Positions 37,338 through 45,965 are shown, counted from the first letter of the stretch. The stretch is 64,000 nt of DNA from Sphingobium herbicidovorans (GCF_002080435.1 NZ_CP020539.1:248001-312000); one strand, 5' to 3'. Translations and numbers: made by a program. The notes: a model not told the origin generated them from the sequence alone.

Positions 37338-38854
37338 GCTGCTATCGTCCGGGTGCGACGAAAGACAAGGAACGCGCCGGTCGCAAGGCCCATGCCGATG
37401 GCCAGCATCATGAGGTCGGCGCCTGCGCGGATCCAGTCGCCCCGCATGATCGTGACGGGCAGGCCGATGCCGACGATCCAGCTGGAGATTGGCAAGGCGA
37501 GGGTGAGCAGGCCGCCTGCCGCCAGTTGCTCTGTCCAGGCCGATGCATAGGGGCGGATTCCCGCGTGAACGAGGCAGGCAAGCCAGGACAGGAAATAGCA
37601 ACTCGCCAGCATCGACCTGCGGTCGAGCGCGTCCACCGGCACGATGCGCTCCGCCAGCAGATAGGCCGCGCAGGCAATGATATTGCCCGCCACCGCCGCG
37701 ACCGTGATTGTCTTCGCCATGGAGAGGAAGGAGGATGGCGTTGCCCGCCGACCTTCGCGCTTGGCGATGAACAGGACCAGCGCGGTGGCGACCATGCCAG
37801 CGCTCATCAGCCCAGCGGCGAAATAGAGCCAGCGTGCGGCCGCGCCGCCCCATTCGATGAAATGCAGGCCCGCAAGGACGGATTGCGCATCCCGCGCGGG
37901 GGATCGTTTCGTCAGTACGCGCAACATCTTCCCCGACACGCCGTCGAAGGCGACGCGATCGGGAAAGCTGGCGATGCGGTCGTCGCGCTGACGCCAAATT
38001 TCGACGGCTGCATTGGTGCGGTTCGGATGGCTGATGTAGATACTGACCGCCGGGCCGCCGCCCCAGGCGCTTTCCGCCCGCTTCACCAGGGGCATCAGGT
38101 CTGTCGTCATGCGGGGCGCGCCTGGCGCGGTCTGCACATCGGTATAGACGGACATGGCCGCATCGCGCTGATAGGCTTTGCTGTCGCCAGCGTAGAGCAT
38201 GGCGACCCCGGCCGGGATATAGGCATAATAGACGAGGACGAGGCCGGTATAGGCCATCATCATGTGGAAGGGCAGCGGCAGGACCGACAGGACATTATGC
38301 ATGTCCATCCAGGCGCGTTGCCGCGACGCGTGCGGGCGAAAGGTGAAGAAGTCGCGGAAGATGCGCTTGTGGATGATGATGCCGCTGATGCAGGCCGCAA
38401 GCATCGCAAGGCCCGCCGCGCCGACGATCAGGAAGCCGACCGGGCTGTCCGACCGGCTGATCCCCAGCGTATAATGATAGCGCATGAAGAAAAAACCCGC
38501 GTCCATGCTACGCGCGATGCGCGCACCCGATTGCGGGTCCAGCCTGTGGGTCGTGGCCTTGCCGTCGCTGCCCGTCCAGACGAGGCGCAGGGCCGGTTCG
38601 CGCGGCGTCGGGACGACGATCCGCCACTGCTTCGCGTCCGGCGCATGGCGCGTCAGATAATTGCGCCCCATTTCGACCGCATGCGCGCGGTCGATTGGGA
38701 TCGGCGCACGGACTTCCGGCGCGGCCCACAGGTTCAGTTCGCTGTAGAAGGCCGCAAGCGATCCGGTCAGCAGGATGCCGAACAGCACCCATCCGAAAAT
38801 CAGGCCCAGCCAGGTGTGAAGCCAGGCCATCGACTGTCGCAGAGCGTCCTTCAT
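37334..38854 (-). CDS. PepSY-associated TM helix protein (siderophore/ligand reductase-like)
   Basis: Membrane protein of 506 residues. N-terminal helix with SMAWLHTWLGLIFGWVLF, a periplasmic PepSY-like domain, conserved membrane histidines in FFMRYHYTL, GIIIHKRIFRDF, RAWMDMHNVLSVLPLPFHMM (cut to MDMHNVLSVLPLPFHMM) and LAGLHFIEWGG, then six C-terminal helices. Such histidines could bind heme. Relatives sit beside TonB receptors and have been linked to reductive iron release. Overlaps both neighbours by ATGA: the order is TonB receptor, DUF3649, this gene, DUF3325, all behind a cobalamin riboswitch. Confidence 0.88.
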   Translation of the reverse strand: MKDALRQSMAWLHTWLGLIFGWVLFGILLTGSLAAFYSELNLWAAPEVRAPIPIDRAHAVEMGRNYLTRHAPDAKQWRIVVPTPREPALRLVWTGSDGKATTHRLDPQSGARIARSMDAGFFFMRYHYTLGISRSDSPVGFLIVGAAGLAMLAACISGIIIHKRIFRDFFTFRPHASRQRAWMDMHNVLSVLPLPFHMMMAYTGLVLVYYAYIPAGVAMLYAGDSKAYQRDAAMSVYTDVQTAPGAPRMTTDLMPLVKRAESAWGGGPAVSIYISHPNRTNAAVEIWRQRDDRIASFPDRVAFDGVSGKMLRVLTKRSPARDAQSVLAGLHFIEWGGAAARWLYFAAGLMSAGMVATALVLFIAKREGRRATPSSFLSMAKTITVAAVAGNIIACAAYLLAERIVPVDALDRRSMLASCYFLSWLACLVHAGIRPYASAWTEQLAAGGLLTLALPISSWIVGIGLPVTIMRGDWIRAGADLMMLAIGMGLATGAFLVFRRTRTIAA

Positions 38855-39138
38855 CGCATCGCTCCCAGAATGATGATCGTCGGCAGCGCCGTCCCGCCCG
38901 CGATCTCCAGCCAGAGACGCCTGACGCCCCGGATGGCGAAGCTGCGCAGGATGATGCCGACGAACAGCAGGAAGGCGGCATTGGTGGCCAGGATATTGGC
39001 GTCCACCCGATCCATCGGCAGGATCAGCACCAGCGCGCCGATCCAGGCGTAGCAGACGGCATAGGCCCCGACGCTGGCCGCCAGGACGCGCGGAAGGACC
39101 GCGCGCCATGCCGTTGCCGATGCATTCCTGCGCGTCAT
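38851..39138 (-). CDS. DUF3649 small membrane protein
   Basis: Protein of 95 residues with about three hydrophobic segments (LAASVGAYAVCYAWIGALVLILP, NILATNAAFLLFVGIILRSF and TALPTIIILGA, shown in part). The RVLAASVGAYAV...LP...A..LATN pattern matches DUF3649, an iron-uptake-associated membrane family. It begins four bases after the TonB receptor stop and overlaps the PepSY gene by ATGA. Function unknown. Confidence 0.75.
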   Translation of the reverse strand: MTRRNASATAWRAVLPRVLAASVGAYAVCYAWIGALVLILPMDRVDANILATNAAFLLFVGIILRSFAIRGVRRLWLEIAGGTALPTIIILGAMR

Positions 39139-39142
39139 GGGA

Positions 39143-41260
39143 TCAGAACCGCTGGTCGAATGTCAGCGCGACGCTGCGCGGTTCGCCCAGCACCCATTGC
39201 GAAGTGGAATAGCTGTTCTGGACATAGAGCTTGTCGAACAGATTGCGCAGGTTAAGCGTCAGGCTGGTCTTTTTTCCGATGTCATACCGGGCCGACGCAT
39301 CGACCAGCGTGTAGGCTGGGATCCGCCGCCTGTTCGCGGCATCGGAATAGCGTTCGCCGACATGGCGCAGTCCGGCGTCGAAGTGCAGCGGATCGATCGG
39401 TCCCCAGGACAGCCAGAGGTTGGCCGCCTTTTCCGCCACGCCGATGGGCGTGTTGCCGTCCCGGCTGAGAAGGTCAGTCCCGACCAGTTCGGTAAAATCG
39501 TCATATTTCGCCTTCAGGATCGTGCCGTTGGCAAGGATGCTGAGCTGTTTCGTTAGGGCAAGGCCGAACGACGCCTCCACGCCATGGGAGGATTGCTGGC
39601 CCACCTGGACGGACAGGGTGGGATCATTGGCCGACCGGGTCAGGATCTTTTTCTTCACGATCCGGTAGCCCGACAGGGTGAATTCGCCCCTGCCGCCAAG
39701 GAAGGTCGTCTTGACGCCTGCTTCCCACTGCTTTCCGGTCGACAGGTCGAAATCGGTCTGCGCCAGCGACGCCGTCAGCAATGCCGTGACCGGGTCGGCG
39801 GCAGCGGAATACTGGGCATAAAGGGACAGGCTTTCGACCGGCTGATAGACCAGCCCCGCGCGCCAGCTGGTGCTGGGATAGGTTGCGCGATAGTCCATCG
39901 TCGGATCGAGCGCGTCATGACGTTTGGTCAACGGGCGATCGTGGCGCAGGCCGGTTACCAGCGACAGGCTGTCGGTGAAGGACAGGCGGCTTTCGCCGAA
40001 AAGGGCGAACTGCTCGACATCGGTATGATATTTATAGCGCGTGCCGAATGCGCCATCCAGAAAGACGCCGGGCTGATAGTCATAGGGGTCGATCAGGTCG
40101 GACTGGCTGTTGGGCGAACTGTCGGCGCGTTCCAGCCTGCCGACATTATATTCGCCGCCAAGGCTGAACCGGTGATCGAGGCCGAACAGCTTATGCTGAT
40201 AGACGGCGTTGGTCCGGTTGCCCACCTGTTTGGTATCGTAGAAAATCTCCAGATAGCTGGAACGCCGGATCTGGTCCCCCGTCCAGGCATAGCTTTCCGC
40301 GTTACGCCAATGCTTGAACCCGGTCAGATAATAAGTGACGTTCGTGATCGTCAGCTCGTCCGACGGCTTCCATTCGATCTTCGCCTGCGTCCATGCGTCG
40401 TCGAAGCGCAGGCTGCGGTCGGCGATATTGTAGTTCTTGCGGGCAATCTCGCGCACCAGCTTTCCATCGCGCAGCGGCGTGCCGTACCAGATGGTCGGGT
40501 CGGTATCGGCGCGGTCGTGGGACAGCGTCAGCGCCAGATTGTCGGCCGGTTGATAACGGAGCGCCGCCGAGAGGGCCAGGCTGCGCGAACGGCCCCGGTC
40601 CATCCAGCCGCCGGAGCGGTTGTAGCTCGCGTCGATCCGGTAGGAGAGCTGGTCACTGATCGGCCCGCCCACGCCCCCGGCGGCGGCATAGGTGTCGAAC
40701 GATCCGCCGCTCAGGCGGACTTCGCCTTCCATCCGTTCGGTGTTCGGCCGCTTGCGCACGACGTTGATCGCGCCGCCTATCCCGCCTTCGCCATAGAGGA
40801 CCGACGCCGCGCCGCGCAGCACCTCCACCCGCTCGGCCATCCACGGATCGGCCGGGAAGGTCTGCGTCGTCGTGGTGTAGACGCGCATCCCGTCATAGAG
40901 CTGCATCACCGAGGTATAGCCGGTGAAGCCGCGAGAGCTGAGCGAGAAGCCGAAGGCCGATGTGTTGTTGATGATGCCGGGCGCGCGCGAAGCCGCCGCG
41001 ACGACCGTGCGGTCGCCCAGGCTGCGGATCATCTCCTTTGTGATGACGTCCACGCTCGCGGGCGTCTGCATGGGGGTAAGGCCCAGGCGGCTGGATGCTT
41101 CGGCAGGCTGGGCGAGTTGCAGAACGCCAGCCTTTTGCGCGGTGACGACGATGCTTTCGGCGTCGGCGGGCGCTTCATCGGCTGCCTGAACCGGCATGGC
41201 CAGCGCCAGCGCGAGGATCGACGCGCCAGCAGGCAGCAGGCGGCGAGCGGATAATGTCAT
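39143..41260 (-). CDS. TonB-dependent receptor, siderophore-type, under cobalamin riboswitch
   Basis: Outer-membrane transporter of about 705 residues. Signal peptide (RRLLPAGASILALALAMPVQA), a TonB-box-like EAPADAESIVVTAQK, plug domain (about residues 60-190, with GFSLSSRGFTGYTS and VEVLRGAASVLYGEGGIGG), and a beta-barrel ending in RSVALTFDQRF with the terminal Phe needed for assembly. The sequence is closest to ferric-siderophore (FhuA-like) receptors. A cobalamin riboswitch precedes it by about 245 bases, so the ligand could be a corrinoid or a metal complex tied to B12 status. First gene of the four-gene operon. ATG 41260 is chosen for the signal peptide. Confidence 0.9.
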   Translation of the reverse strand: MTLSARRLLPAGASILALALAMPVQAADEAPADAESIVVTAQKAGVLQLAQPAEASSRLGLTPMQTPASVDVITKEMIRSLGDRTVVAAASRAPGIINNTSAFGFSLSSRGFTGYTSVMQLYDGMRVYTTTTQTFPADPWMAERVEVLRGAASVLYGEGGIGGAINVVRKRPNTERMEGEVRLSGGSFDTYAAAGGVGGPISDQLSYRIDASYNRSGGWMDRGRSRSLALSAALRYQPADNLALTLSHDRADTDPTIWYGTPLRDGKLVREIARKNYNIADRSLRFDDAWTQAKIEWKPSDELTITNVTYYLTGFKHWRNAESYAWTGDQIRRSSYLEIFYDTKQVGNRTNAVYQHKLFGLDHRFSLGGEYNVGRLERADSSPNSQSDLIDPYDYQPGVFLDGAFGTRYKYHTDVEQFALFGESRLSFTDSLSLVTGLRHDRPLTKRHDALDPTMDYRATYPSTSWRAGLVYQPVESLSLYAQYSAAADPVTALLTASLAQTDFDLSTGKQWEAGVKTTFLGGRGEFTLSGYRIVKKKILTRSANDPTLSVQVGQQSSHGVEASFGLALTKQLSILANGTILKAKYDDFTELVGTDLLSRDGNTPIGVAEKAANLWLSWGPIDPLHFDAGLRHVGERYSDAANRRRIPAYTLVDASARYDIGKKTSLTLNLRNLFDKLYVQNSYSTSQWVLGEPRSVALTFDQRF

Positions 41261-41504
41261 GTGGTGCAAATTTCGTTCCCCGATCTTAAATGCCGCCGCC
41301 ATCTCGGTCGTCGGCATGAGCTTCAAGTTACGAACGTCAGGACACCGTATCGGCAAACGTACCGAACGGTCGCGCCGCCGGACAATGGGCGCGCGAACGC
41401 GACCGCCTTGCTGTCCGGCGTTGCGGCCCCTGCCGCCCGTTCGTCGCTCAGACGGAATTCACCGTGCCCCGGCCATCCCCTGGACCAAAGCAAGAGCGAC
41501 CAGA

Positions 41505-41725
41505 CGCCGGCAGGTCTCCTGGCTCACGGGTCATCGCATCGATGCACGGCCTTCCCAAGCCTCGCAGGATTTAGCGTCCGGCCCAGTGGCTGGCGGCATG
41601 GGCGCTGTGCCCGCCGCGCATGTACATCGCGCTCACCGCTTACAGTTGCAGGGACAGCCCCGGATTCGGGCGGCGTCAGCTACCCTCACCGCGTTCCCTA
41701 TTAAGCCCCTTTCGGGACACCGGCG
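41505..41725 (-). promoter_or_regulatory. Cobalamin (adenosylcobalamin) riboswitch
   Basis: Read on the minus strand, the RNA shows the full set of conserved elements in order: TTAATAGGGAA with a following GGTGAGGG, the GGCTGTCCCTGCAACTGTAA core with AGCGGTGAGC, GCCACTGGG, TGGGAAGGCC, GATGACCCGTGAGCC, and the B12 box AGCCAGGAGACCTGCC (41524-41509). An AAAGGGG hairpin opens it. It lies in the leader of the TonB receptor operon; about 245 bases separate it from the ATG. No clear Rho-independent terminator follows, so control may be by sequestering translation or by Rho. Binding of B12 normally turns the operon off. Confidence 0.96.
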
Positions 41726-41908
41726 CGATCTGTGTCCGGTTTCCCGGACGGTCGCCCCGTTACAGCGGACGGCATGACACTGCAAGTGGCCGGGGAGGGG
41801 AAGGAGATGGTCGGGGCCTTTCCCCGATGTCCGGGTCGATGCCAATAGACAAAGCCCTTGCGGCCCGTATGGTGGCTGACTTTAACGATTTCCAAAGAAG
41901 GCGGGAAA

Positions 41909-42751
41909 GTGCGGACGGGCTTTGCTCATATGCTGGTCACCATCGTATCGCTGGGCCTCGCGGGCTGCGCGACCACGGGGCAGGACAAGGGGTCGGCGGA
42001 TTGGGCGGGCGCCGGATATGTCGCGATGGGCAGTTCATTTGCCGCCGGTGCGGGCATCGGCGCCCTGCAACCCGGATCGCCTGCCCGCTGTGGGCGCACG
42101 GTGAATAATTACGCCTCCCTGCTGGCCCAACGCCTGCAACTGGTGCTGACGGATGTTTCATGCGGCGGCGCGGTGACGGCCAACGTTCTTGACCCATGGT
42201 CCAAACTGCCCGCCCAGATCGAAGCCGTCACCCCGGATACGCGCCTGGTTACGATTACGATCGGCGGCAACGACGTGGGCTATGCCATGGGCTTGATGGG
42301 CGCAAGTTGCCGTGCGGGGGCGTCTTTCGGCAGTGGTTCCTGCATTCCGAAACCCGCGACAGACGAAGATGACTGGCGCAAGCTGGAACAGAATCTCACT
42401 ACTATCAGCCGACAGGTCGCCGCCCGCGCGCCGAAGGCCAGGCTCATCTTCGTCCAATATGTGACGCTGGTCCCGCCGACCCTGTGCGATGCTGCCGTCC
42501 TGTCCGGGGCAGAGGCAAAGGAATATCGTGCGCTGGGCGAGCGGCTGGCGGCTGTCACGGCGCGAGTGGCGCGCGCAAACGGAGCCACTGTCCTGCCAGC
42601 CGACAAATCATCCCGCGATCACACGGCCTGCTCCGCCGAGCCATGGAGCCACGGCATGAATCCGCATTATGACCTGAAGCAGGGCGCGCCATGGCATCCC
42701 ACCCGCGCCGGGCATGCGGCTATTGCACAGGCGCTGGCCGTGCTATTGTAG
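41909..42751 (+). CDS. SGNH-family esterase/lipase lipoprotein
   Basis: Lipoprotein of about 280 residues. Signal peptide with lipobox LAGC (about residue 20). Hydrolase blocks of the SGNH/GDSL fold are seen: block I MGSSFAAGAGIG with the nucleophile serine, block III IGGNDVGY and block V HPTRAGHAAIA with the catalytic His. The four cysteines in the mature part (e.g. SCRAGASFGSGSC) may form disulfides as in the secreted SGNH lipases. GTG 41909 follows GAAGGCGG; ATG 41930 is the alternative. It faces away from the riboswitch and is not controlled by it. Confidence 0.85.
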   Translation: MRTGFAHMLVTIVSLGLAGCATTGQDKGSADWAGAGYVAMGSSFAAGAGIGALQPGSPARCGRTVNNYASLLAQRLQLVLTDVSCGGAVTANVLDPWSKLPAQIEAVTPDTRLVTITIGGNDVGYAMGLMGASCRAGASFGSGSCIPKPATDEDDWRKLEQNLTTISRQVAARAPKARLIFVQYVTLVPPTLCDAAVLSGAEAKEYRALGERLAAVTARVARANGATVLPADKSSRDHTACSAEPWSHGMNPHYDLKQGAPWHPTRAGHAAIAQALAVLL

Positions 42752-43063
42752 GGTCAGGATTTGCAGCGGCGGGGGCAAATGGCGCGGTCAGGGCCTGACC
42801 GGCGCGGTCGTGGGCTGTCGCGGTCTTGCAGAGGCTGCGCCCAACAGCCGAAAACGCCTGTTCCCGCTGCCATCATGCTGATAGAGGGGCTGATCGAGTT
42901 CCCGGTTCGCGCAACTCGACAGAGAGACTTATGTGCTCCCGTGATCAAGGGAGGGGGTGCAACAGATGGATGACAAGGCCCCCGCAGAACCCTGTTCTTC
43001 AGGTCAGGAGCCTTTCGCGCCGCTGCCTCCTGCCCCCATATTTCGCAGTTTTGTTGAGAGATT
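42752..43063. other. Intergenic region without gene
   Basis: The 312 bases between the SGNH lipoprotein and the CDP-alcohol phosphatidyltransferase hold one short palindrome, GGTCAGG-G-CCTGACC (42786-42800), which could act as a weak terminator stem but has no T run. No open frame here has a believable start and ribosome binding site. The promoter of the following gene must lie here. Confidence 0.4.
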
Positions 43064-43762
43064 ATGACAGTCTTGCCCCAATCGCCCAAACCGCTTGATC
43101 GCATCCAAGAAAACTGGCTGGCTGCGAAGGAACGCCGCCTTCTCAACTGGCTGTGCGCCCGCATGCCCGGATGGGTCACGCCCGACAAGCTGACGACATT
43201 GGGCATGGTTGGCGCTGTCATGATCTTCCTTGGCTATGTGGGAAGCAATCTGGCCTATCCCTGGCTGGTGCTCGCCATTTTGGGCTATGTCGTGCAGTGG
43301 TTCGGGGACTCGATGGACGGCAGCCTGGCGCGTTACCGGCGGATCGAACGACCGTCCTATGGATATTTCATCGACCATAGCTGCGACGGGCTGGCTACGC
43401 TGCTGATATTGGCGGGTATCGGCCTTAGCCCCTTCGTCACCATGGATGTCGCGATGATCGCGCTTGCGGGCTATCTGTTGCTGTCGATCCATGCCTTTCT
43501 GTCCGCCCGCGTGCTTGGCGAATTCAAACTGTCCTATCTTGCGGCGGGGCCGACCGAGCTGCGGATCATGCTGATCGTGCTGACGCTGATGATGATGGTC
43601 CTGGGCGCTGGTCCGGGATTGTTCGGAAAATGGTCTGGCTTCGACATTTTCGTGGGCACTGTCGGATCGATCCTGATCCTGCTGTTCGTCGGCCAGACGC
43701 TTGTCACCGGGCGAAGGCTGGCCGCGATCGACGGCGAGGCGTTGCGGCGCAGGCTGGGGTAA
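43064..43762 (+). CDS. CDP-alcohol phosphatidyltransferase family protein
   Basis: Membrane enzyme of 232 residues with the CDP-alcohol signature D-x2-D-G-x2-A-R...G-x3-D-x3-D visible as GDSMDGSLARYRR followed by GYFIDHSCD (about residues 84-108). The four aspartates bind metal and the CDP-alcohol. About six hydrophobic segments follow and precede it. These enzymes swap CMP for an alcohol (e.g. in phosphatidylglycerol, phosphatidylcholine or inositol phospholipid synthesis); the specific alcohol is not clear. It appears to be a single gene with a terminator-like hairpin about 100 bases downstream. Confidence 0.9.
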   Translation: MTVLPQSPKPLDRIQENWLAAKERRLLNWLCARMPGWVTPDKLTTLGMVGAVMIFLGYVGSNLAYPWLVLAILGYVVQWFGDSMDGSLARYRRIERPSYGYFIDHSCDGLATLLILAGIGLSPFVTMDVAMIALAGYLLLSIHAFLSARVLGEFKLSYLAAGPTELRIMLIVLTLMMMVLGAGPGLFGKWSGFDIFVGTVGSILILLFVGQTLVTGRRLAAIDGEALRRRLG

Positions 43763-43780
43763 GGCCAAGGGCGACGGGAC

Positions 43781-43805
43781 GGAACCTTGACCCCGCTCGA
43801 TGGTT
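43781..43805 (+). promoter_or_regulatory. EcfG-like (general stress sigma) promoter candidate
   Basis: GGAAC (43781-43785), a 16-base spacer, and GGTT (43802-43805) resemble the GGAAC-N16/17-CGTT promoters used by EcfG in alphaproteobacteria. It would drive the small protein gene at 43907, though a hairpin lies between. One match of this short motif can arise by chance. Confidence 0.28.
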
Positions 43806-43860
43806 GATATGTGCCAGACGAAATATTGGTCGCTCCCCGCGATGTCTGGCGCATTTTGAG

Positions 43861-43887
43861 GCCCGCCTCTTCACGGGGCGGGCATTT
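43861..43887 (+). terminator. Rho-independent terminator-like hairpin
   Basis: GCCCGCC (43861-43867) pairs with GGCGGGC (43877-43883), followed by ATTTT. It lies 99 bases after the phosphatidyltransferase stop and 20 before the next gene. The T run is short. Confidence 0.5.
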
Positions 43888-43906
43888 TCATGAGTGAGGT
43901 ACGGCC

Positions 43907-44095
43907 ATGGATCAGCCTTCAGTCGAATTCTGCAAAGCCCAGGCGGCGTCTCATCTCGCCCGCGCCAACGACAGCGATCTGCCCAACGTCCGCGCGATAT
44001 GCCTGACCGCGGCACAATCATGGATGAGAGAGGCCGAAAGCGCGCGCAGGATCAGCGAGCGCCGCGCGCGGGCAGCATCCGCCGACGTGGGATAA
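43907..44095 (+). CDS. Small hypothetical protein
   Basis: Protein of 62 residues, probably largely helical (CKAQAASHLARANDSDLPNVRAICLTAAQSWMREAESARRISERRARA, shown here only to indicate its Ala/Arg-rich nature in parts: QAASHLARAND, AAQSWMREAESARR). GTGAGG lies 10 bases before the ATG. It belongs to a run of very small genes up to 46.2 kb. I recall similar small proteins in sphingomonads, but cannot assign a function. Confidence 0.6.
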   Translation: MDQPSVEFCKAQAASHLARANDSDLPNVRAICLTAAQSWMREAESARRISERRARAASADVG

Positions 44096-44210
44096 GCGCG
44101 AACAGGCGTCCGTCACAAAAACGAATCCGGTGCAATAAACAGCATTTTCGCTTGCCTGGGTTAATGAGGATCGGGGTCAAGGCAATTGACGGCGCGCCTA
44201 TAATCGCCGG

Positions 44211-44480
44211 ATGGCGCGCTATCATTTTCATCTCCTCGACCGTTCCGGCATGTTGTCCGACGAAGAGGGGGTTGCGCTTGACAGCCTGGCGGATGCCCTG
44301 CGCCTGGCGCTGGCAAATGCACGCGCGTTGATGAGCGCGGATGTCGCCAATGGCGTGATTGACCTGAATGGCGCCATCCAGGTCACCGATGACCAAAGCC
44401 GCACGTTGCTGATTTTGCCGTTCGAAGATGCTGTTACGCTGGTCACCGCGAAGGTAGCCGGGCAGTTCTCGATCGATTAA
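44211..44480 (+). CDS. DUF6894 family small protein
   Basis: Protein of 89 residues beginning MARYHFHLLDRSG, then DEEGVALDSLADALRLAL and a C-terminal VTDDQSRTLLILPFEDAV. This is the compact pattern of DUF6894, a family common in alphaproteobacteria (rhizobia, sphingomonads), often in several copies per genome. Function unknown. It is in the small-protein island. Confidence 0.82.
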   Translation: MARYHFHLLDRSGMLSDEEGVALDSLADALRLALANARALMSADVANGVIDLNGAIQVTDDQSRTLLILPFEDAVTLVTAKVAGQFSID

Positions 44481-44483
44481 GCC

Positions 44484-44533
44484 GTCCTTGTATAAGTGTA
44501 GAAATAGGCTATATCATAGGTCATCAAGGGCTT
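44484..44533 (+). terminator. Possible terminator after the DUF6894 gene
   Basis: CCTTG (44486-44490) can pair with CAAGG (44525-44529), and GGGCTTTTTTT follows at once. The stem is short and the loop long, but seven T residues in a G+C-rich genome stand out. Confidence 0.35.
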
Positions 44534-44594
44534 TTTTTATGTAGGCGTCCTTGGCTGAGAGACCGACGCGCTCCCGCTTACTGTGGAGGCGCAT

Positions 44595-44792
44595 ATGGAT
44601 CTCAATCAATTCTACTTTAAGCATCAGATTTCACTCATGCAGGCGGCTGGCGCGACTAGCGAGCTGGCGCGGATGAAGCATCTCGATGCAGCCGAGGTCG
44701 TCGGCGGACAGATTTTCGACTTTCTGACTTCCAGGGGCGCGGCGGCTTCCGCGAGCTGGACGGCTTGTCCGGAAGGAGCTGTTTCTGCATGA
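44595..44792 (+). CDS. Small hypothetical protein (MDLNQxY family)
   Basis: Protein of 65 residues starting MDLNQFYFKHQISLMQA, then ATSELARMKHLDAAEVVGGQI. Small proteins with an MDLNQLYxxHQ start are familiar from sphingomonads and relatives; no function is known. The ATG at 44595 follows GGAGGCGC; a shorter upstream ATG at 44583 is in frame. The stop overlaps the next gene by ATGA, so they are coupled. Confidence 0.65.
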   Translation: MDLNQFYFKHQISLMQAAGATSELARMKHLDAAEVVGGQIFDFLTSRGAAASASWTACPEGAVSA

Positions 44793-45073
44793 AGGAGGAA
44801 AATGCTCCATCGCCTAGCCCCAGAAGGCGGGCCTTTGCCAATCGTCACCTTGAGTTGCGCATTTCGCCCGACCAGGCGCGGCGGCAAGGGCTGATCACGC
44901 ATCTTGCCTTTGTGCTTCTGGGTCATACCGAAGCGATCCGCTTCCTGAACACGCACAATAGCTCACTGGGTGCGCGGCCGCTTGATCTGGCGATCGCCGA
45001 TTCTGTGGGATACGCCACGGTGGAAAGCGCGATAAAGCTGCTGTCCCGGCCCGCTGCCGGCGGGATGCAATAA
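44789..45073 (+). CDS. Hypothetical protein with MbcA/ParS-like C-terminal segment
   Basis: Protein of 94 residues. The C-terminal part, HTEAIRFLNTHNSSLGARPLDLAIADSVGYATVESAIKLL (see especially LGARPLDLAI and YATVESAI), resembles the toxin-binding domain of Xre/MbcA/ParS antitoxins. The N-terminal half is short and basic with no helix-turn-helix that I can see. No RES-type toxin lies next to it, so an antitoxin role is not supported by context. Its start overlaps the preceding small gene by ATGA. Confidence 0.6.
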   Translation: MKEENAPSPSPRRRAFANRHLELRISPDQARRQGLITHLAFVLLGHTEAIRFLNTHNSSLGARPLDLAIADSVGYATVESAIKLLSRPAAGGMQ

Positions 45074-45329
45074 GCCGCGCCGATGCGCCGGGGATGCGCC
45101 GGTTTATGCGTCGCCTGCTGGCTTTGGCCGTCTGCCCGCGCATGATCGTCATGTCGCTTCCCGGCCCGATTTTGCATTTTGATGCAACTATGCTATCAAC
45201 ATTTCGCTGAACGTCGCGTTTTGACGGATATCGGGCCGCTTCGGCTCTCCCCTGTCCCCATATTGCCTCTTTTAAGCCGGGATGCGCGATGTCGCGCGTT
45301 CCCGCAGACTTGTGACAAGGAGACCGAAC

Positions 45330-45536
45330 ATGATCACCGGAACCGTTAAATTCTTCAATGCCGACAAGGGCTATGGCTTCATCGCTCCCGAAACCGGCGG
45401 CAACGATGCCTTTGTGCATATTTCCGTCGTTGAGCGCGCTGGCATGCGCACGCTCGAAAAGGACCAGCGCGTTTCGTACGAGCTGGAAAAGGATCAGCGC
45501 GGCAAGATGTCGGCGGTCAACCTTCAGGCAGCCTGA
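45330..45536 (+). CDS. Cold-shock protein (CspA family)
   Basis: Protein of 68 residues with the RNP1-like KGYGFIAPETG and RNP2-like AFVHIS motifs, start ITGTVKFFNADKGYG. It binds single-stranded nucleic acid. CAAGGAGA precedes the ATG at 45330. A gene-free leader of about 250 bases lies upstream, which fits a long, temperature-folding 5' UTR known for cspA genes, but I cannot place its promoter. Confidence 0.94.
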   Translation: MITGTVKFFNADKGYGFIAPETGGNDAFVHISVVERAGMRTLEKDQRVSYELEKDQRGKMSAVNLQAA

Positions 45537-45543
45537 AGATCGC

Positions 45544-45573
45544 GCCGGGGGATGCCATATGGACTCTCCCGGC
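45544..45573 (+). terminator. Hairpin after the cold-shock gene
   Basis: GCCGGGGGA (45544-45552) and TCTCCCGGC (45565-45573) pair at eight of nine positions, starting seven bases after the stop codon. There is only a weak T stretch (TTT at 45581), so it may act as a terminator or as a 3' stabilising stem. Confidence 0.45.
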
Positions 45574-45821
45574 CTAAGGCTTTGCGCGGTGCTGCCGGTT
45601 GAATGAATGCACCCCGCGCCATATATCGAAACGATGGCCTCGTGGAGGCCCGACGATGATGCCAGGCAAGAGCGCGTTCAATGGATACACGCCGCCGGCA
45701 TCGAAATGAATATGCGCCCATCCGACGCAAGAGGGGGAAGATTATCCCGATACTGTGTCAGGGCGCGGGTTCAATCACAGATTATTGAAATTGAGTGCGG
45801 CATGAGCCGCGAGGACTAAGA

Positions 45822-45965
45822 ATGAATATCGTTACCACTATGACCAAACATGTCGGCGACCGCCGGTCCAGCTGCAACGAACAGGGTAGATCTGTATCCC
45901 CGACCCGGTCAGCGACCCTGTCGACGAACGAATTGAAACGGATCGTCGCGGCAATGCTGGGCTGA
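45822..45965 (+). CDS. Very small hypothetical protein
   Basis: An open frame of 47 codons: starts MNIVTTMTKHVGDRRSS and ends LSTNELKRIVAAMLG. A GAGGACTAAG stretch precedes the ATG. The C-terminal LxxxELKRIVAAMLG has a helical look shared with other tiny sphingomonad proteins. It is too short for firm support; codon use fits the genome. Confidence 0.45.
   Translation: MNIVTTMTKHVGDRRSSCNEQGRSVSPTRSATLSTNELKRIVAAMLG

Noticed and set aside
37325..41254. Long plus-strand open frames (575 codons at 37325-39052 and 556 codons at 39584-41254)
   Set aside because: They run antisense to the PepSY gene and the TonB receptor, have Arg/Gly/His-rich, low-complexity translations and no ribosome binding site. 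Such shadows are expected at high G+C.
41909..42751. Cobalamin riboswitch as regulator of the SGNH lipoprotein
   Set aside because: All conserved elements read in the 5'-3' order on the minus strand, away from this gene.
45607..45819. Open frame of 70 codons between the cold-shock gene and the 47-codon gene
   Set aside because: No ribosome binding site for any of its ATGs and no recognisable pattern. It could still be a real tiny gene, but I cannot support it.
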